From Burkholderia ubonensis (lineage in GTDB: Bacteria; Pseudomonadota; Gammaproteobacteria; Burkholderiales; Burkholderiaceae): a stretch of DNA of 64,000 nucleotides. Below are positions 35,198 through 42,896 of this stretch, one piece after another. Positions within the stretch are counted from its first letter, which is position 1, and every line of letters begins with the position of its first letter. The notes beneath the pieces were generated by a model. That model did not search any database. It was not told the origin of the DNA and worked only from the letters and a program-made list of their open reading frames with translations. The position numbers and the translations under genes were made by a program. The stretch is taken from NCBI RefSeq assembly GCF_902833085.1, contig NZ_CADFEB010000003.1, forward strand, positions 620,001-684,000, written 5' to 3'.

Positions 35198-35280
35198 GAA
35201 TCCGCTGATCGCGGCCGTGCGATTCCTACCGCAACTTCGGGGCCGCCTGATTGAATCCCCCGGGGGCGCCGACGATACTG
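35193..35280 (+). promoter_or_regulatory. Non-FNR promoter module B (before 96-aa gene)
   Basis: Inverted GTAGGAATC (35194-35202) and GATTCCTAC (35221-35229), then CTTC (35235), CTGATT (35247) and GATACTG (35274). All the shared elements keep the spacing of module A at 30451. TTGAAT at 35251 and GATACT at 35274 are 17 bp apart and could be -35 and -10. The left arm overlaps the stop codon of the LOG gene. Confidence 0.55.
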
Positions 35281-35340
35281 GATACACGGCGACAGGCGAT
35301 GCAGCACGCCGACACGACGCAGGCGACCAGGAGAAGCGCA

Positions 35341-35631
35341 ATGTCACACGCTACGTTTCGTTCCGAATCGGGTTATCGGGCCACGTACCAGACCGACGCA
35401 ACCGCTTGCGCCGCGCCTGCCGCAGGGGCGCCTGCCGCAGGATCGCCTGCCGCAGGATCGCCCGCGTTGCCCGACACGCTGGCACTCGTCGCGCTCGCGC
35501 GCGACGCCGGCATGCTCGTCACGCTCGATGCGACGATCGGCCGCGAGCGCTACGAAAGCGTGACGGGGTCGATCGCGACGCTGGCCCGCTTCGCGCAGGC
35601 GCTGCAGCTTGCGATGCGCGAGGCGGCGTGA
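35341..35631 (+). CDS. Small uncharacterised protein, 96 aa
   Basis: AGGAG precedes the ATG at 35341. Residues about 25-42 are a Pro-Ala-Ala-Gly repeat encoded by three 15-bp units. The C-terminal 50 residues (PDTLALVALARDAGMLVTLDATIGRERYESVTGSIATLARFAQ) look like a small alpha/beta domain. No family recognised. It is the first gene after the promoter module shared with the FNR-type regulator, so it may be controlled by the same factor. Confidence 0.7.
   Translation: MSHATFRSESGYRATYQTDATACAAPAAGAPAAGSPAAGSPALPDTLALVALARDAGMLVTLDATIGRERYESVTGSIATLARFAQALQLAMREAA
35414..35458 (+). repeat. Three 15-bp tandem repeats inside 96-aa gene
   Basis: Unit CGCCTGCCGCAGGAT, three copies, in frame, encoding Pro-Ala-Ala-Gly-Ser/Ala. 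Confidence 0.8.
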
Positions 35632-35793
35632 TGCCGGACGCCCGCACGCGCCCGGCCGTCACGGCCGATCCGGTTTCGCGTGCCGTCGGCGCGCTGCCGC
35701 CGCCACGCGTCGCAGCGAGACGATGCGCATCGTTCCCATAGCGCCGACGGCAAACGTGGCGCACGGCGCGCCCTTTCCCCCGGCGCACGCGCG

Positions 35794-37566
35794 ATGAACC
35801 GGCGCCTTCTCGAACGCGTTGCACCGCATCTCCCGGGGCTCGCGCTGCTGGCGGATTACCGGCGCGCATGGCTCGGGCGCGACCTCTACGCGGGCGTCGC
35901 GCTCACCGCGGTGCTCGTGCCGGTCGGCATGAGCTATGCGCAGGCCGCCGGCCTGCCGGCCGTGACGGGACTCTACGCATCGATCGCCGCGCTGCTCGCC
36001 TATGCGCTGCTCGGCCCGAGCCGGATTCTGGTGCTGGGGCCGGATTCGGCGCTGGCCGCGCTGATTGCCGGCGCCATCGCGCCGCTCGCCGGCCACGACC
36101 CGTCGCGCGCGGTCGCGCTCGCCGCCGCGCTGGCGCTGTCGGCCGGCACGATCTGCGTCCTGATCGGCGTCCTCGGGCTCGGCTTCGTGACCGACCTGCT
36201 GTCGCGCCCGATCCAGTACGGCTACCTGAACGGCATCGCGGTCTCGCTCATCATCGGCCGGCTGCCGGAATTGCTCGGCCTGCCTGCCGCGTCCGGCAAC
36301 ATGGCCGCCGCCGTCCGGCAGATCGCACGCGGGCTGCTCGATCATCAGGTCTCGGTGAACGCCTGCGTGCTCGGCGCGGGCGCGCTCGCGGCCATTGCGC
36401 TGCTCAAGCGCGCGGCGCCGCGCTGGCCCGCCATGCTGATCGCCGTGCTGGCGGCCACCCTTGCCGCGCAACTGCCGCCGCTGCACGGCGCGGCGGCGGT
36501 CGGCGCCCTGCCCGCCGGCGTGCCGATGCCGCACCTGCCGGCCGTCTCGCTCGCGGACGTCGCGGCGCTCGCGTCCGGCGCATTCGCGGTCGCGCTCGTG
36601 TCGCTGGCCGACATCAGCATGCTGTCCCGCGCGCTCGCCGCGCGCGCCGGCGACGCGCCGGACCGGAACCAGGAACTCGTCGCGCTGGGCGCCGCCAATC
36701 TGCTGGCCGGCCTGATGCAGGGCTGCGCGGTCAGCAGCAGTACGTCGCGCACGCCGGTCGCGATGGCCGCCGGCGCGCAGAGCCAGGTCACGAATCTGGT
36801 CGCGGCCGCCTGCATCGTGCTGCTGCTCGCCGTCGCGCCGACGCTGCTGATGCGGGTGCCGCGCGCCGCATTGGCCGCGGTCGTCGTCTATGCGGCGCTC
36901 GGCATCGTCGACGTCCGCAGCGTCGTGCGGCTGTACCGGATGCGCCGCGGCGAATGCCTGATCTCGGTGCTGTGCTTCGCGGGGGTGATCGGCTTCGGCG
37001 TCGTGCCCGGCGTCCTGCTCGCGAGCGCGCTGTCGCTGCTGTCGTTCGTGTGGCGGGCCTGGCATCCGTACGACGCGGTGCTCGGCCGCCTGACCGGCGT
37101 GCGCGGCTATCACGACGTCGCGCGGCACCCGGAAGCCGCGCAGACGCCCGGGCTCGTGCTGTTTCGCTGGGACGCGCCGCTGTTCTACGCGAACGTCGAG
37201 ATTTTCTGCGAGCACCTGCACGCGGCGCTGGGGCATGCGCCGTCGCCGGCGTCGCGCGTCGTCGTCGCGGCCGAACCCGTCACCGACATCGACGTCAGCG
37301 CGGCGGACCGGCTCGTCGCGCTGGCCGGCGAACTTCGGGAGCGCGGGATCACGCTGTGCTTCGCCGAAATGAAAGGGCCGGTCAAGGACCGCCTGCGCGC
37401 CTACGGGCTGTTCGACACGTTCGGGCCGGCGAACTTCTTTCCGACGGTGACGGATGCCGTCGCGCACCATGTCCGGCAACGGCGGGCCGACGCGCGGGCC
37501 GGCCACGTGTCGCGCACGCGCCGCCGGCAGGTGCGGCGCAAGCTCAGGCGGCCCGCGCGACGCTGA
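35794..37566 (+). CDS. SulP-family anion permease with STAS domain
   Basis: 590 aa. The SulP signature is near the N-terminus (DLYAGVALTAVLVPVGMSYAQAAGLP), followed by about 11-12 membrane helices up to residue 430 and a cytoplasmic STAS domain (about 450-565; VTDIDVSAADRLVALAGEL). The family transports sulfate, bicarbonate or other anions with protons or sodium; the substrate cannot be told here. The C-terminus is strongly basic (RTRRRQVRRKLRRPARR). It follows the 96-aa gene by 162 bp; no FNR box was seen in that gap. Confidence 0.9.
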   Translation: MNRRLLERVAPHLPGLALLADYRRAWLGRDLYAGVALTAVLVPVGMSYAQAAGLPAVTGLYASIAALLAYALLGPSRILVLGPDSALAALIAGAIAPLAGHDPSRAVALAAALALSAGTICVLIGVLGLGFVTDLLSRPIQYGYLNGIAVSLIIGRLPELLGLPAASGNMAAAVRQIARGLLDHQVSVNACVLGAGALAAIALLKRAAPRWPAMLIAVLAATLAAQLPPLHGAAAVGALPAGVPMPHLPAVSLADVAALASGAFAVALVSLADISMLSRALAARAGDAPDRNQELVALGAANLLAGLMQGCAVSSSTSRTPVAMAAGAQSQVTNLVAAACIVLLLAVAPTLLMRVPRAALAAVVVYAALGIVDVRSVVRLYRMRRGECLISVLCFAGVIGFGVVPGVLLASALSLLSFVWRAWHPYDAVLGRLTGVRGYHDVARHPEAAQTPGLVLFRWDAPLFYANVEIFCEHLHAALGHAPSPASRVVVAAEPVTDIDVSAADRLVALAGELRERGITLCFAEMKGPVKDRLRAYGLFDTFGPANFFPTVTDAVAHHVRQRRADARAGHVSRTRRRQVRRKLRRPARR

Positions 37567-37603
37567 CAGCGGACGGCGTCCGCCTCGGGCGGGCCGGTTC
37601 GCG

Positions 37604-37843
37604 TCAGAGGGTGAACGTGTCCGACTTCTTCATTTCGATCCACGTCATCCCGGTTCGCAGCCCTTCCAGCGCCGCTTCGCGCTCGCTGGCGAAAATCCGG
37701 CTGTGCGCGAACGCACGTTCGCACGCGCCATCGGGCGCCTTGAGCGCCACACGGATCCGGCACTGGTAGCCGCCCCCGTCGGCGGCGGCCGTCTCGATCG
37801 CCACCGACCAGTCCGCTTCGTGAAGCTCGCCTGAAACCGTCAT
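37604..37843 (-). CDS. Small uncharacterised soluble protein, 79 aa
   Basis: The start at 37843 is fixed by GAGGAGG, 6 bases upstream. The protein is a single small alpha/beta-like domain (TVSGELHEADWSVAIETAA; HSRIFASEREAALEGLRTGMTWIEMKKS). I do not recognise a family. It follows the BON gene by 60 bp on the same strand and probably shares its FNR-box promoter. Confidence 0.65.
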   Translation of the reverse strand: MTVSGELHEADWSVAIETAAADGGGYQCRIRVALKAPDGACERAFAHSRIFASEREAALEGLRTGMTWIEMKKSDTFTL

Positions 37844-37903
37844 CTTCGCCTCCTCATCCATCCCGCGCCGGTTCCGCACCGCGCCATCCCGAGCCGCCGC
37901 CGC

Positions 37904-38554
37904 TCAATCGACGACGAGATTGTCGACGACCGCGCGCACGCCCCGCGCCGACCAGGCCGCGCCGCGCACCGCCTTGCGTTCCGCGAACGAGTCCACCTTG
38001 CCGGACAGCGTCACGGTGCCGTCGCGCACTTCGATCCCGATGTGCTTCGCCTCGCGCTCCGCGTGGCGCAGGATCGCGCGCTTGATGTCGCCGCCGATGT
38101 CGGCCGTGCCGGCGGCGGCCATCACGGCGATGTGATTCGTCACCCCGGTCACGCTGCGCATCTGCGAGATCGCGCGTACCGCGAGATGGCTCTGGTACGC
38201 CCAGTCGACCTTGCCGGACAGCGTGATCCAGCCGTGTTCGACCTGCACCTTGACCGCGTCGTCGTGCAGGCCGACCGTCCAGCGCAGGACCGAGCGCACC
38301 GCATTCGCGACATCCTCGTCGGTCCTCACGTCGTCGTTCGGCAGATGAACGGCGAGGTCGACGACCACAGCCTTGACGCCGGCCACGCGATTCGCCGCGC
38401 GCTCCACCGCGAGTTTCTCCGCATAGCTTGCCGGGTGGCCCGACAGCGTGACGATGCGGTTCGCCACTTCGACGCCGATGCGCGTCGCATCGATCGACGG
38501 ATCGGACTCCAGTTCTTCCTGCACGTCCAGTTTCAACTGCCTGTCGGTTTTCAT
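37904..38554 (-). CDS. BON-domain protein (three BON repeats), paralogue of 10230-10880
   Basis: 216 aa from MKTDRQLKL, AGGAG upstream. Three BON domains. It is nearly the same as the protein at 10230-10880 (identical runs such as GVEVANRIVTLSGHPASYAE and WITLSGKVDWAYQSH), and the box-to-start distance is also identical. This points to a duplication of gene plus promoter. Likely an OsmY-like stress protein. Confidence 0.87.
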   Translation of the reverse strand: MKTDRQLKLDVQEELESDPSIDATRIGVEVANRIVTLSGHPASYAEKLAVERAANRVAGVKAVVVDLAVHLPNDDVRTDEDVANAVRSVLRWTVGLHDDAVKVQVEHGWITLSGKVDWAYQSHLAVRAISQMRSVTGVTNHIAVMAAAGTADIGGDIKRAILRHAEREAKHIGIEVRDGTVTLSGKVDSFAERKAVRGAAWSARGVRAVVDNLVVD

Positions 38555-38631
38555 CGCCTGCTCTCCTGTGAGCCGCGGCGCGCGAATCCGCCGCATCGAA
38601 ACCAACTTTGCACGCGTGCGGCTGCGTTTCG

Positions 38632-38645
38632 CTGATTCAGGTCAA
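38632..38645 (-). promoter_or_regulatory. FNR-like box upstream of BON gene
   Basis: CTGATTCAGGTCAA; centre 84.5 bp from 38554, exactly as for the paralogue at 10880. Confidence 0.65.
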
Positions 38646-38687
38646 CGGACGCGTCGCGCCGCAAGCCGCGCCGCGCCGACGCGCCGT

Positions 38688-38701
38688 TTGACCGAGGTCA
38701 A
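38688..38701 (+). promoter_or_regulatory. FNR-like box upstream of nitroreductase
   Basis: TTGACCGAGGTCAA; centre 91.5 bp before 38786, with a -10-like TATCGT at 38723-38728. Confidence 0.7.
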
Positions 38702-38785
38702 GCGGCCGCCGGGCGCCCGTCCTATCGTGAGAGCGTCGCTGCGCGAGAGGCCGCGCGCCCGCCTGCCTGCTTCGAGGAGACTCCG

Positions 38786-39451
38786 ATGACCGAACAGCCG
38801 CTGCTGACCTATTCGCCGGCGCCGCCGGTCCAGCCCGCGTCGCCGCAGGGCGAGTCGCCCGAGCGCATCGACTTGCCGCGTCCGGCGCTCGACGGCGGCG
38901 CGCCGTTGATGACGGCGCTCGCGCTGCGGGCGAGCACGCGCGAATTCGCCGCGACGCCGCTCCCGCCCATGACGCTCGGCGCATTGCTGTGGGCCGCGGA
39001 CGGCATCAACCGCCCGGCGAGCGGCGGGCGCACGGCGCCGTCCGCGCATGCGTTCAACGAAATCGACGTCTACGTCGCGCTGCCCTGCGGCGTCTACCGC
39101 TACGATGCGCCGGCGCACCGGCTGGTGCTGAAGCACGCGGTCGACGCGCGCAACCTGACCGGCTATCAGGATTTCGTCGGCCGGGCGCCGGTCGATCTCG
39201 TCTACGTGGTGCGCACGTCCGCGATCCTGGCCATGCCGCCGCAGCAGCGCGACGTGTTTGCCGCGATCGCGGCCGGCGCGATCTCGCAGAATGTTTCGTT
39301 ATACTGCGCGTCGGCCGGACTCGGCACGGTCGTACGCGGCTGGATCAATCACCGCACGCTCGCCGATGCGCTGCGCCTCAACGAGGACGAACTGCCGATC
39401 CTCGCGCAGACCGTCGGCTACCGCGCCGACGGCGCCATGCCTGCCGCCTGA
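38786..39451 (+). CDS. SagB/ThcOx-type nitroreductase-family protein
   Basis: 221 aa. One nitroreductase fold: RASTREFAATPLPPMTLGALLWAADGINRP is the FMN-binding start, and the C-terminal half (GAISQNVSLYCASAGLGTVVRGW) completes it. Such proteins use FMN and NAD(P)H to reduce nitro compounds, quinones or peptide-bound heterocycles. The N-terminal 40 residues are Pro-rich. It is divergent from the BON gene, with separate FNR-like boxes. Confidence 0.85.
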   Translation: MTEQPLLTYSPAPPVQPASPQGESPERIDLPRPALDGGAPLMTALALRASTREFAATPLPPMTLGALLWAADGINRPASGGRTAPSAHAFNEIDVYVALPCGVYRYDAPAHRLVLKHAVDARNLTGYQDFVGRAPVDLVYVVRTSAILAMPPQQRDVFAAIAAGAISQNVSLYCASAGLGTVVRGWINHRTLADALRLNEDELPILAQTVGYRADGAMPAA

Positions 39452-39472
39452 GCCGGCGCACGGCCGCCGCTC

Positions 39473-39503
39473 AAAAAAAAGCGCGCGAAAACACGTCGCG
39501 CGC
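39473..39503 (-). terminator. Rho-independent terminator after hsp20
   Basis: Read on the minus strand: stem GCGCGCGA / TCGCGCGC with a 7-nt loop, followed directly by eight Ts (A-run 39473-39480 on the plus strand). A textbook intrinsic terminator for the Hsp20 gene. Confidence 0.88.
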
Positions 39504-39551
39504 CGGGTCATTCCGGGTGGCCGATGCGCTCACGCATCGGCCGCTGCCCGC

Positions 39552-39986
39552 TCAGCCGATCGTCAGCTTCTTCTGTCCGACCGGCGCCTTCTTCGGCAGC
39601 GTCAGCGACAGGATGCCGTCCTGGTACGCGGCCGTCGCGTTGGCTTCGTCGATCTCGTCAGCGAGCGAGAACGAGCGGCTGATCGCGCCGCTGTAGCGCT
39701 CGCGCCGGATCACGCGCTCGCCTTCCTTCTGCTCCTTGCTGCGCTCGACCTTCGCATTGATCGACACGGTCCGGCCGGTGACCTGGACGTCGATGTCCTC
39801 CTTCGCGACGCCGGGCAGCTCCGCCTTGACCGAATACGCGCCGTCGCTTTCCGTGACGTCGATCTTCATCGACGCGAGATCGGGCTCGTCCGTCGTCGTC
39901 AGGCCCCGCAGCGGCCGGAACAGCCCCTGGAACAGGTCGGAAACGGGCTCCATCGAAAACGGATCGTAACGCGTCATGTTGCTCAT
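39552..39986 (-). CDS. Hsp20/alpha-crystallin small heat-shock protein
   Basis: 144 aa from the ATG at 39986; GAGGAG lies 9 bases upstream, so this start is better than the GTG three codons before. The alpha-crystallin domain is about 42-140 (IDVTESDGAYSVKAELPGV, KEDIDVQVTGRTVSINAK, YQDGILSLTLPKK). The C-terminus lacks an I-x-I motif (KKLTIG). It is an ATP-independent holdase. HspX is the mycobacterial DosR counterpart. It follows the DUF1488 gene by 95 bp. Confidence 0.92.
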   Translation of the reverse strand: MSNMTRYDPFSMEPVSDLFQGLFRPLRGLTTTDEPDLASMKIDVTESDGAYSVKAELPGVAKEDIDVQVTGRTVSINAKVERSKEQKEGERVIRRERYSGAISRSFSLADEIDEANATAAYQDGILSLTLPKKAPVGQKKLTIG

Positions 39987-40081
39987 GGTGTGCACTCCTC
40001 AAAGGTTGGATGGGACCGGCGCTTTCGTCCCGACGGCGCCGGACCGTGATGCACCGTGCGTCGGCGCGACGCGCGGCCGGC

Positions 40082-40357
40082 TCACGTATAGAACCGGAAG
40101 ACCCCGCTGTGCAGCAGCACGGGGCGTCCGCCCACTGCTTCCAGCATGTCGCGCGCCGCCTGCTCGATCACGGGACGATGGCGCGAGAACGCGTCCGCCA
40201 GATCCTGTTCGCGCGGCGACGCCGCGCCGAAATGGTCCTCGAGCGCTTCGGCCGTGATCGCGCACCGCACGCGACCGCCTTCGACGAGCGCCGGAAAGGC
40301 CAGCAGAAGATCCGGCCCGCAATACGCCGGTTGTTCGACAGGAAACGAGATCCGCAT
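40082..40357 (-). CDS. DUF1488 protein
   Basis: 91 aa; AGGAG is upstream of the ATG. MRISFPVEQPAYCGPDLLLAF and VRCAITAEALEDHFGA match the DUF1488 pattern (sheet-rich N-terminus with internal RCAIT-x-EAL). Function unknown. It lies between a FNR-like box and hsp20, and probably shares a transcript with hsp20. Confidence 0.75.
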   Translation of the reverse strand: MRISFPVEQPAYCGPDLLLAFPALVEGGRVRCAITAEALEDHFGAASPREQDLADAFSRHRPVIEQAARDMLEAVGGRPVLLHSGVFRFYT

Positions 40358-40431
40358 GAGAGTCTCCTGATTCGGCGGCGCAGGATCGGCCGCCTCATGC
40401 CGAAAGCGTAGATTCACCGTCCCGCGCGCCG

Positions 40432-40445
40432 TTGACCTGTATCAA
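40432..40445 (-). promoter_or_regulatory. FNR-like box upstream of DUF1488-hsp20
   Basis: TTGACCTGTATCAA; centre 81.5 bp from 40357. Confidence 0.75.
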
Positions 40446-40483
40446 TCGGCCCGCTCGGCGCGCCGGACGATGCCGCAGCCGTG

Positions 40484-40963
40484 CTACGCCGCCGCCGCTG
40501 CGGCGGCACGCGGCGCGTCGTCGCTGCGCATCAGCAGGACCGGGCATTTCGAGCCGCGCAGGAAGCGCTCCGCGACGCTGCCGATGACCACGCGCCGGAT
40601 CCCGCGCCGCCCGTGCGTGCCGATCACGGCCAGATCGATGTGATGCTCGTCGACATAGCGCTGCAGGCGTTCCGCGACGTCCTCGCCGATGGCCGCCGTC
40701 TCGACGAGCTCCGTGTCGCCGTTCACCGCCGCGTGCGAGATGGTCCGCTCGGCCTCGCGCAGCACCGCGACGCCGTCGCGCCGGGCCTCCTCGAGCAGCA
40801 CGTCCGGATCGACCCGCCCGGCAAAGGTGAACAGGATCGACGTGTCGACTACGTAGACCGCGAACAGGCGGGCGCCACTGAGCTTCGCCATCTTCAGGGC
40901 TTCGTCGAGCGCGTGCTTCGACGACGTGCTGCCGTCCACGGCAACCATGATGTTGGTATACAT
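40484..40963 (-). CDS. Universal stress protein, single domain
   Basis: 159 aa from MYTNIMVAVDGST; GCGAGG precedes the ATG. The ATP-binding motif IGTHGRRGIRRVVIGSVAERFL is intact. It ends in an Ala run. A perfect FNR box lies 89.5 bp upstream. Sequence is closest to the single-domain Usp at 24338. Confidence 0.92.
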   Translation of the reverse strand: MYTNIMVAVDGSTSSKHALDEALKMAKLSGARLFAVYVVDTSILFTFAGRVDPDVLLEEARRDGVAVLREAERTISHAAVNGDTELVETAAIGEDVAERLQRYVDEHHIDLAVIGTHGRRGIRRVVIGSVAERFLRGSKCPVLLMRSDDAPRAAAAAAA

Positions 40964-41045
40964 GCGAACCTCGCTGGGTGAATGGCCGGGCGCTGTCGTC
41001 GCGTCCGGCTCTGTCACCATCATCGACGGCCGCACGATTCGAACG

Positions 41046-41059
41046 TTGATTTCCATCAA
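41046..41059 (-). promoter_or_regulatory. FNR box (perfect) upstream of universal stress protein
   Basis: TTGATTTCCATCAA matches TTGAT-N4-ATCAA exactly; centre 89.5 bp from 40963. Confidence 0.82.
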
Positions 41060-41127
41060 GCGTCCCCCGCGCATCGACGCGACGAACGGTCGCGCGTCGC
41101 CTGCCGCGAGCGGCCGCACGCCCGCGC

Positions 41128-41141
41128 TTGATGCAGGTCAA
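41128..41141 (+). promoter_or_regulatory. FNR-like box upstream of phosphotransferase/P-loop gene
   Basis: TTGATGCAGGTCAA; centre 127.5 bp before 41262. Confidence 0.7.
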
Positions 41142-41261
41142 GCGGCGGCGCGGCGAAGTCCGGTCGAATACGGCTGGCCGGCACGCACGACGCCGATGCA
41201 TGCCGGCCCGACCACGAGCGCTCGCCGTGCGCGAGCATTGCATCGAACCCGACTCCGCGCC

Positions 41262-42896
41262 ATGCCCGATACGCGACGCACTCCCTTCGCGCTGACTGGC
41301 GGCAAAGCGCGCCGCGACGCGCGGCGCGTCGATCGCGCGCTGCGCCGCGCGGCCACCTATCCGCATCCCGCCGGCCGGATCCGGCGGATCGAGACGCACC
41401 TGTCGGTCGTGTATCTCGCGGGACGCTATGCGTACAAGATCATCAAGCCGGTGAAGCTCGGCTTCGTCGACGTCACGCATCGCGCGCAGCGCCGGCGTTG
41501 CGCGCTGGCCGAATGCACGCTCAACCGCGCGCTTGCCGATCCGCTGTATCTGGACGTCCGGCCGCTCGTCGCGCAGGGCCGGCGCGGCGCGTTCTCCGGC
41601 ACGGTCGGCCGCGCGTTGCGCTCGCGCGGGCGGGAGCGGCGCTCGCGCGACGATCCGCTGGAATACGTGGTGCGGATGCGGCGTTTCGATGCGCGCGCGA
41701 TGCTGTCCGCGCGCAGCGCGCGGCACGACGACGGCCTCGCGGACGCCGACGCGCTGGCGGCGCGCCTCGCGCACTACCATCTGCATGCGCCCCGCCGTGC
41801 GCCGCGCACGCGTTTCGGCAGCGCCGCCACGGTCGCCGCCCAATGCCGGCCGCTGCTCGATGCGCTCGACGCCGCGCTGCCGTCCGAGGCCGCGCTGCGC
41901 GCGTGGTGCGAAGCCGAGCTGGCGCGCGTCGCGCCGCGGCTGGCCGAGCGTCACGCGAACGGTTTCGTGCGCGCGTGTCACGGCGATCTGCATCTGGACA
42001 ATATCGTTCGCTGGCGCGGCCGGCTGCTGATGTTCGATTGCATCGAATTCGACGACGCGCTGCGCTGGATCGACGTCGCCAGCGATCTCGCGTTCGCCGT
42101 GATGGACTATGCGGCCCGCGGGCGCGACGACTGCGCGCACCGCCTGCTCGCCGGATGGCTGGCGGCGACCGGAGACTATGCGGCGCTCGACGTGCTGCCG
42201 TTCTACGTGGCCTATCGTGCGCTGGTGCGCGCGCTGGCCGCCCGGCTGCGCGGCGACGCCGCCGGGCACGCGCATTATCTGCGCGTCGCGACGAACGTCG
42301 CGGCGGGCTCGCGCGACGCACGGCCCTGCCTGCTGCTGTGCCACGGCATGTCGGGCTCAGGCAAATCGCTCGCCAGCCGCGCCCTCGCCGGCCGGCTCGG
42401 CGCGATCCGCCTGTCGAGCGATGCCGAGCGCAAGCGCGCAGCGGGCCGGCCCGCCGACGCGCGGCTGCCTGCGTCGGCCTATTCGGCCGCCGCGATCGAC
42501 GCACTCTACGGCCGGCTGCTCGCGCACGCGCACACCGTGCTCGCGAGCGGCCATACGGCCATCGTCGACGCGACCTTCCTGCGCGAACGGAACCGGGCCG
42601 CGTTCATCGCGCTCGCGCGGCACGTCGGCGTGCCGGTCGCGATCCTGGATTTCACGGCAAGTCCCGCGACACTTTATGCGCGCGTCGCGGCGAGAGCGGC
42701 CGAGGGCCGCGACGCGTCCGACGCCGATACGGCGGTGCTCGCCGGACAGCTCGCGCGGGCCGAGCCGCTGAGCGCCGCGGAGCGCGCGCTCGCGGTCCGC
42801 TTCGATACCGACGTCGAACCGGCGGCCTACGAACGCGAAGCCTTCTGGGCGCCGCTGTTCGCGACGCTCGGCTGCACGGCGGCCAGCGCCGCGTGA
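41262..42896 (+). CDS. Bifunctional aminoglycoside phosphotransferase-like / P-loop kinase
   Basis: 544 aa. Residues about 1-330 are an APH-like kinase fold (YAYKIIKPVKLGFVDV; catalytic loop CHGDLHLDNIV; metal site MFDCIEFDD). Residues about 345-520 are a P-loop kinase with GMSGSGKS (Walker A) and LSSDAERKR, like gluconate or zeta-toxin type kinases. The same fusion occurs in the M. tuberculosis DosR gene Rv2004c. Substrate unknown; antibiotic modification is not implied. Its 3-prime end overlaps the opposing GGDEF-EAL gene by 70 bp. Confidence 0.85.
   Translation: MPDTRRTPFALTGGKARRDARRVDRALRRAATYPHPAGRIRRIETHLSVVYLAGRYAYKIIKPVKLGFVDVTHRAQRRRCALAECTLNRALADPLYLDVRPLVAQGRRGAFSGTVGRALRSRGRERRSRDDPLEYVVRMRRFDARAMLSARSARHDDGLADADALAARLAHYHLHAPRRAPRTRFGSAATVAAQCRPLLDALDAALPSEAALRAWCEAELARVAPRLAERHANGFVRACHGDLHLDNIVRWRGRLLMFDCIEFDDALRWIDVASDLAFAVMDYAARGRDDCAHRLLAGWLAATGDYAALDVLPFYVAYRALVRALAARLRGDAAGHAHYLRVATNVAAGSRDARPCLLLCHGMSGSGKSLASRALAGRLGAIRLSSDAERKRAAGRPADARLPASAYSAAAIDALYGRLLAHAHTVLASGHTAIVDATFLRERNRAAFIALARHVGVPVAILDFTASPATLYARVAARAAEGRDASDADTAVLAGQLARAEPLSAAERALAVRFDTDVEPAAYEREAFWAPLFATLGCTAASAA

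Noticed and set aside
34210..35458. CRISPR-like repeats
   Set aside because: Units are 15 bp, directly adjacent without spacers and in frame inside coding sequence.
41262..42896. Antibiotic resistance by aminoglycoside phosphotransferase
   Set aside because: The APH fold is shared by many small-molecule kinases. The P-loop fusion and the FNR-box context point to a metabolic or stress role.
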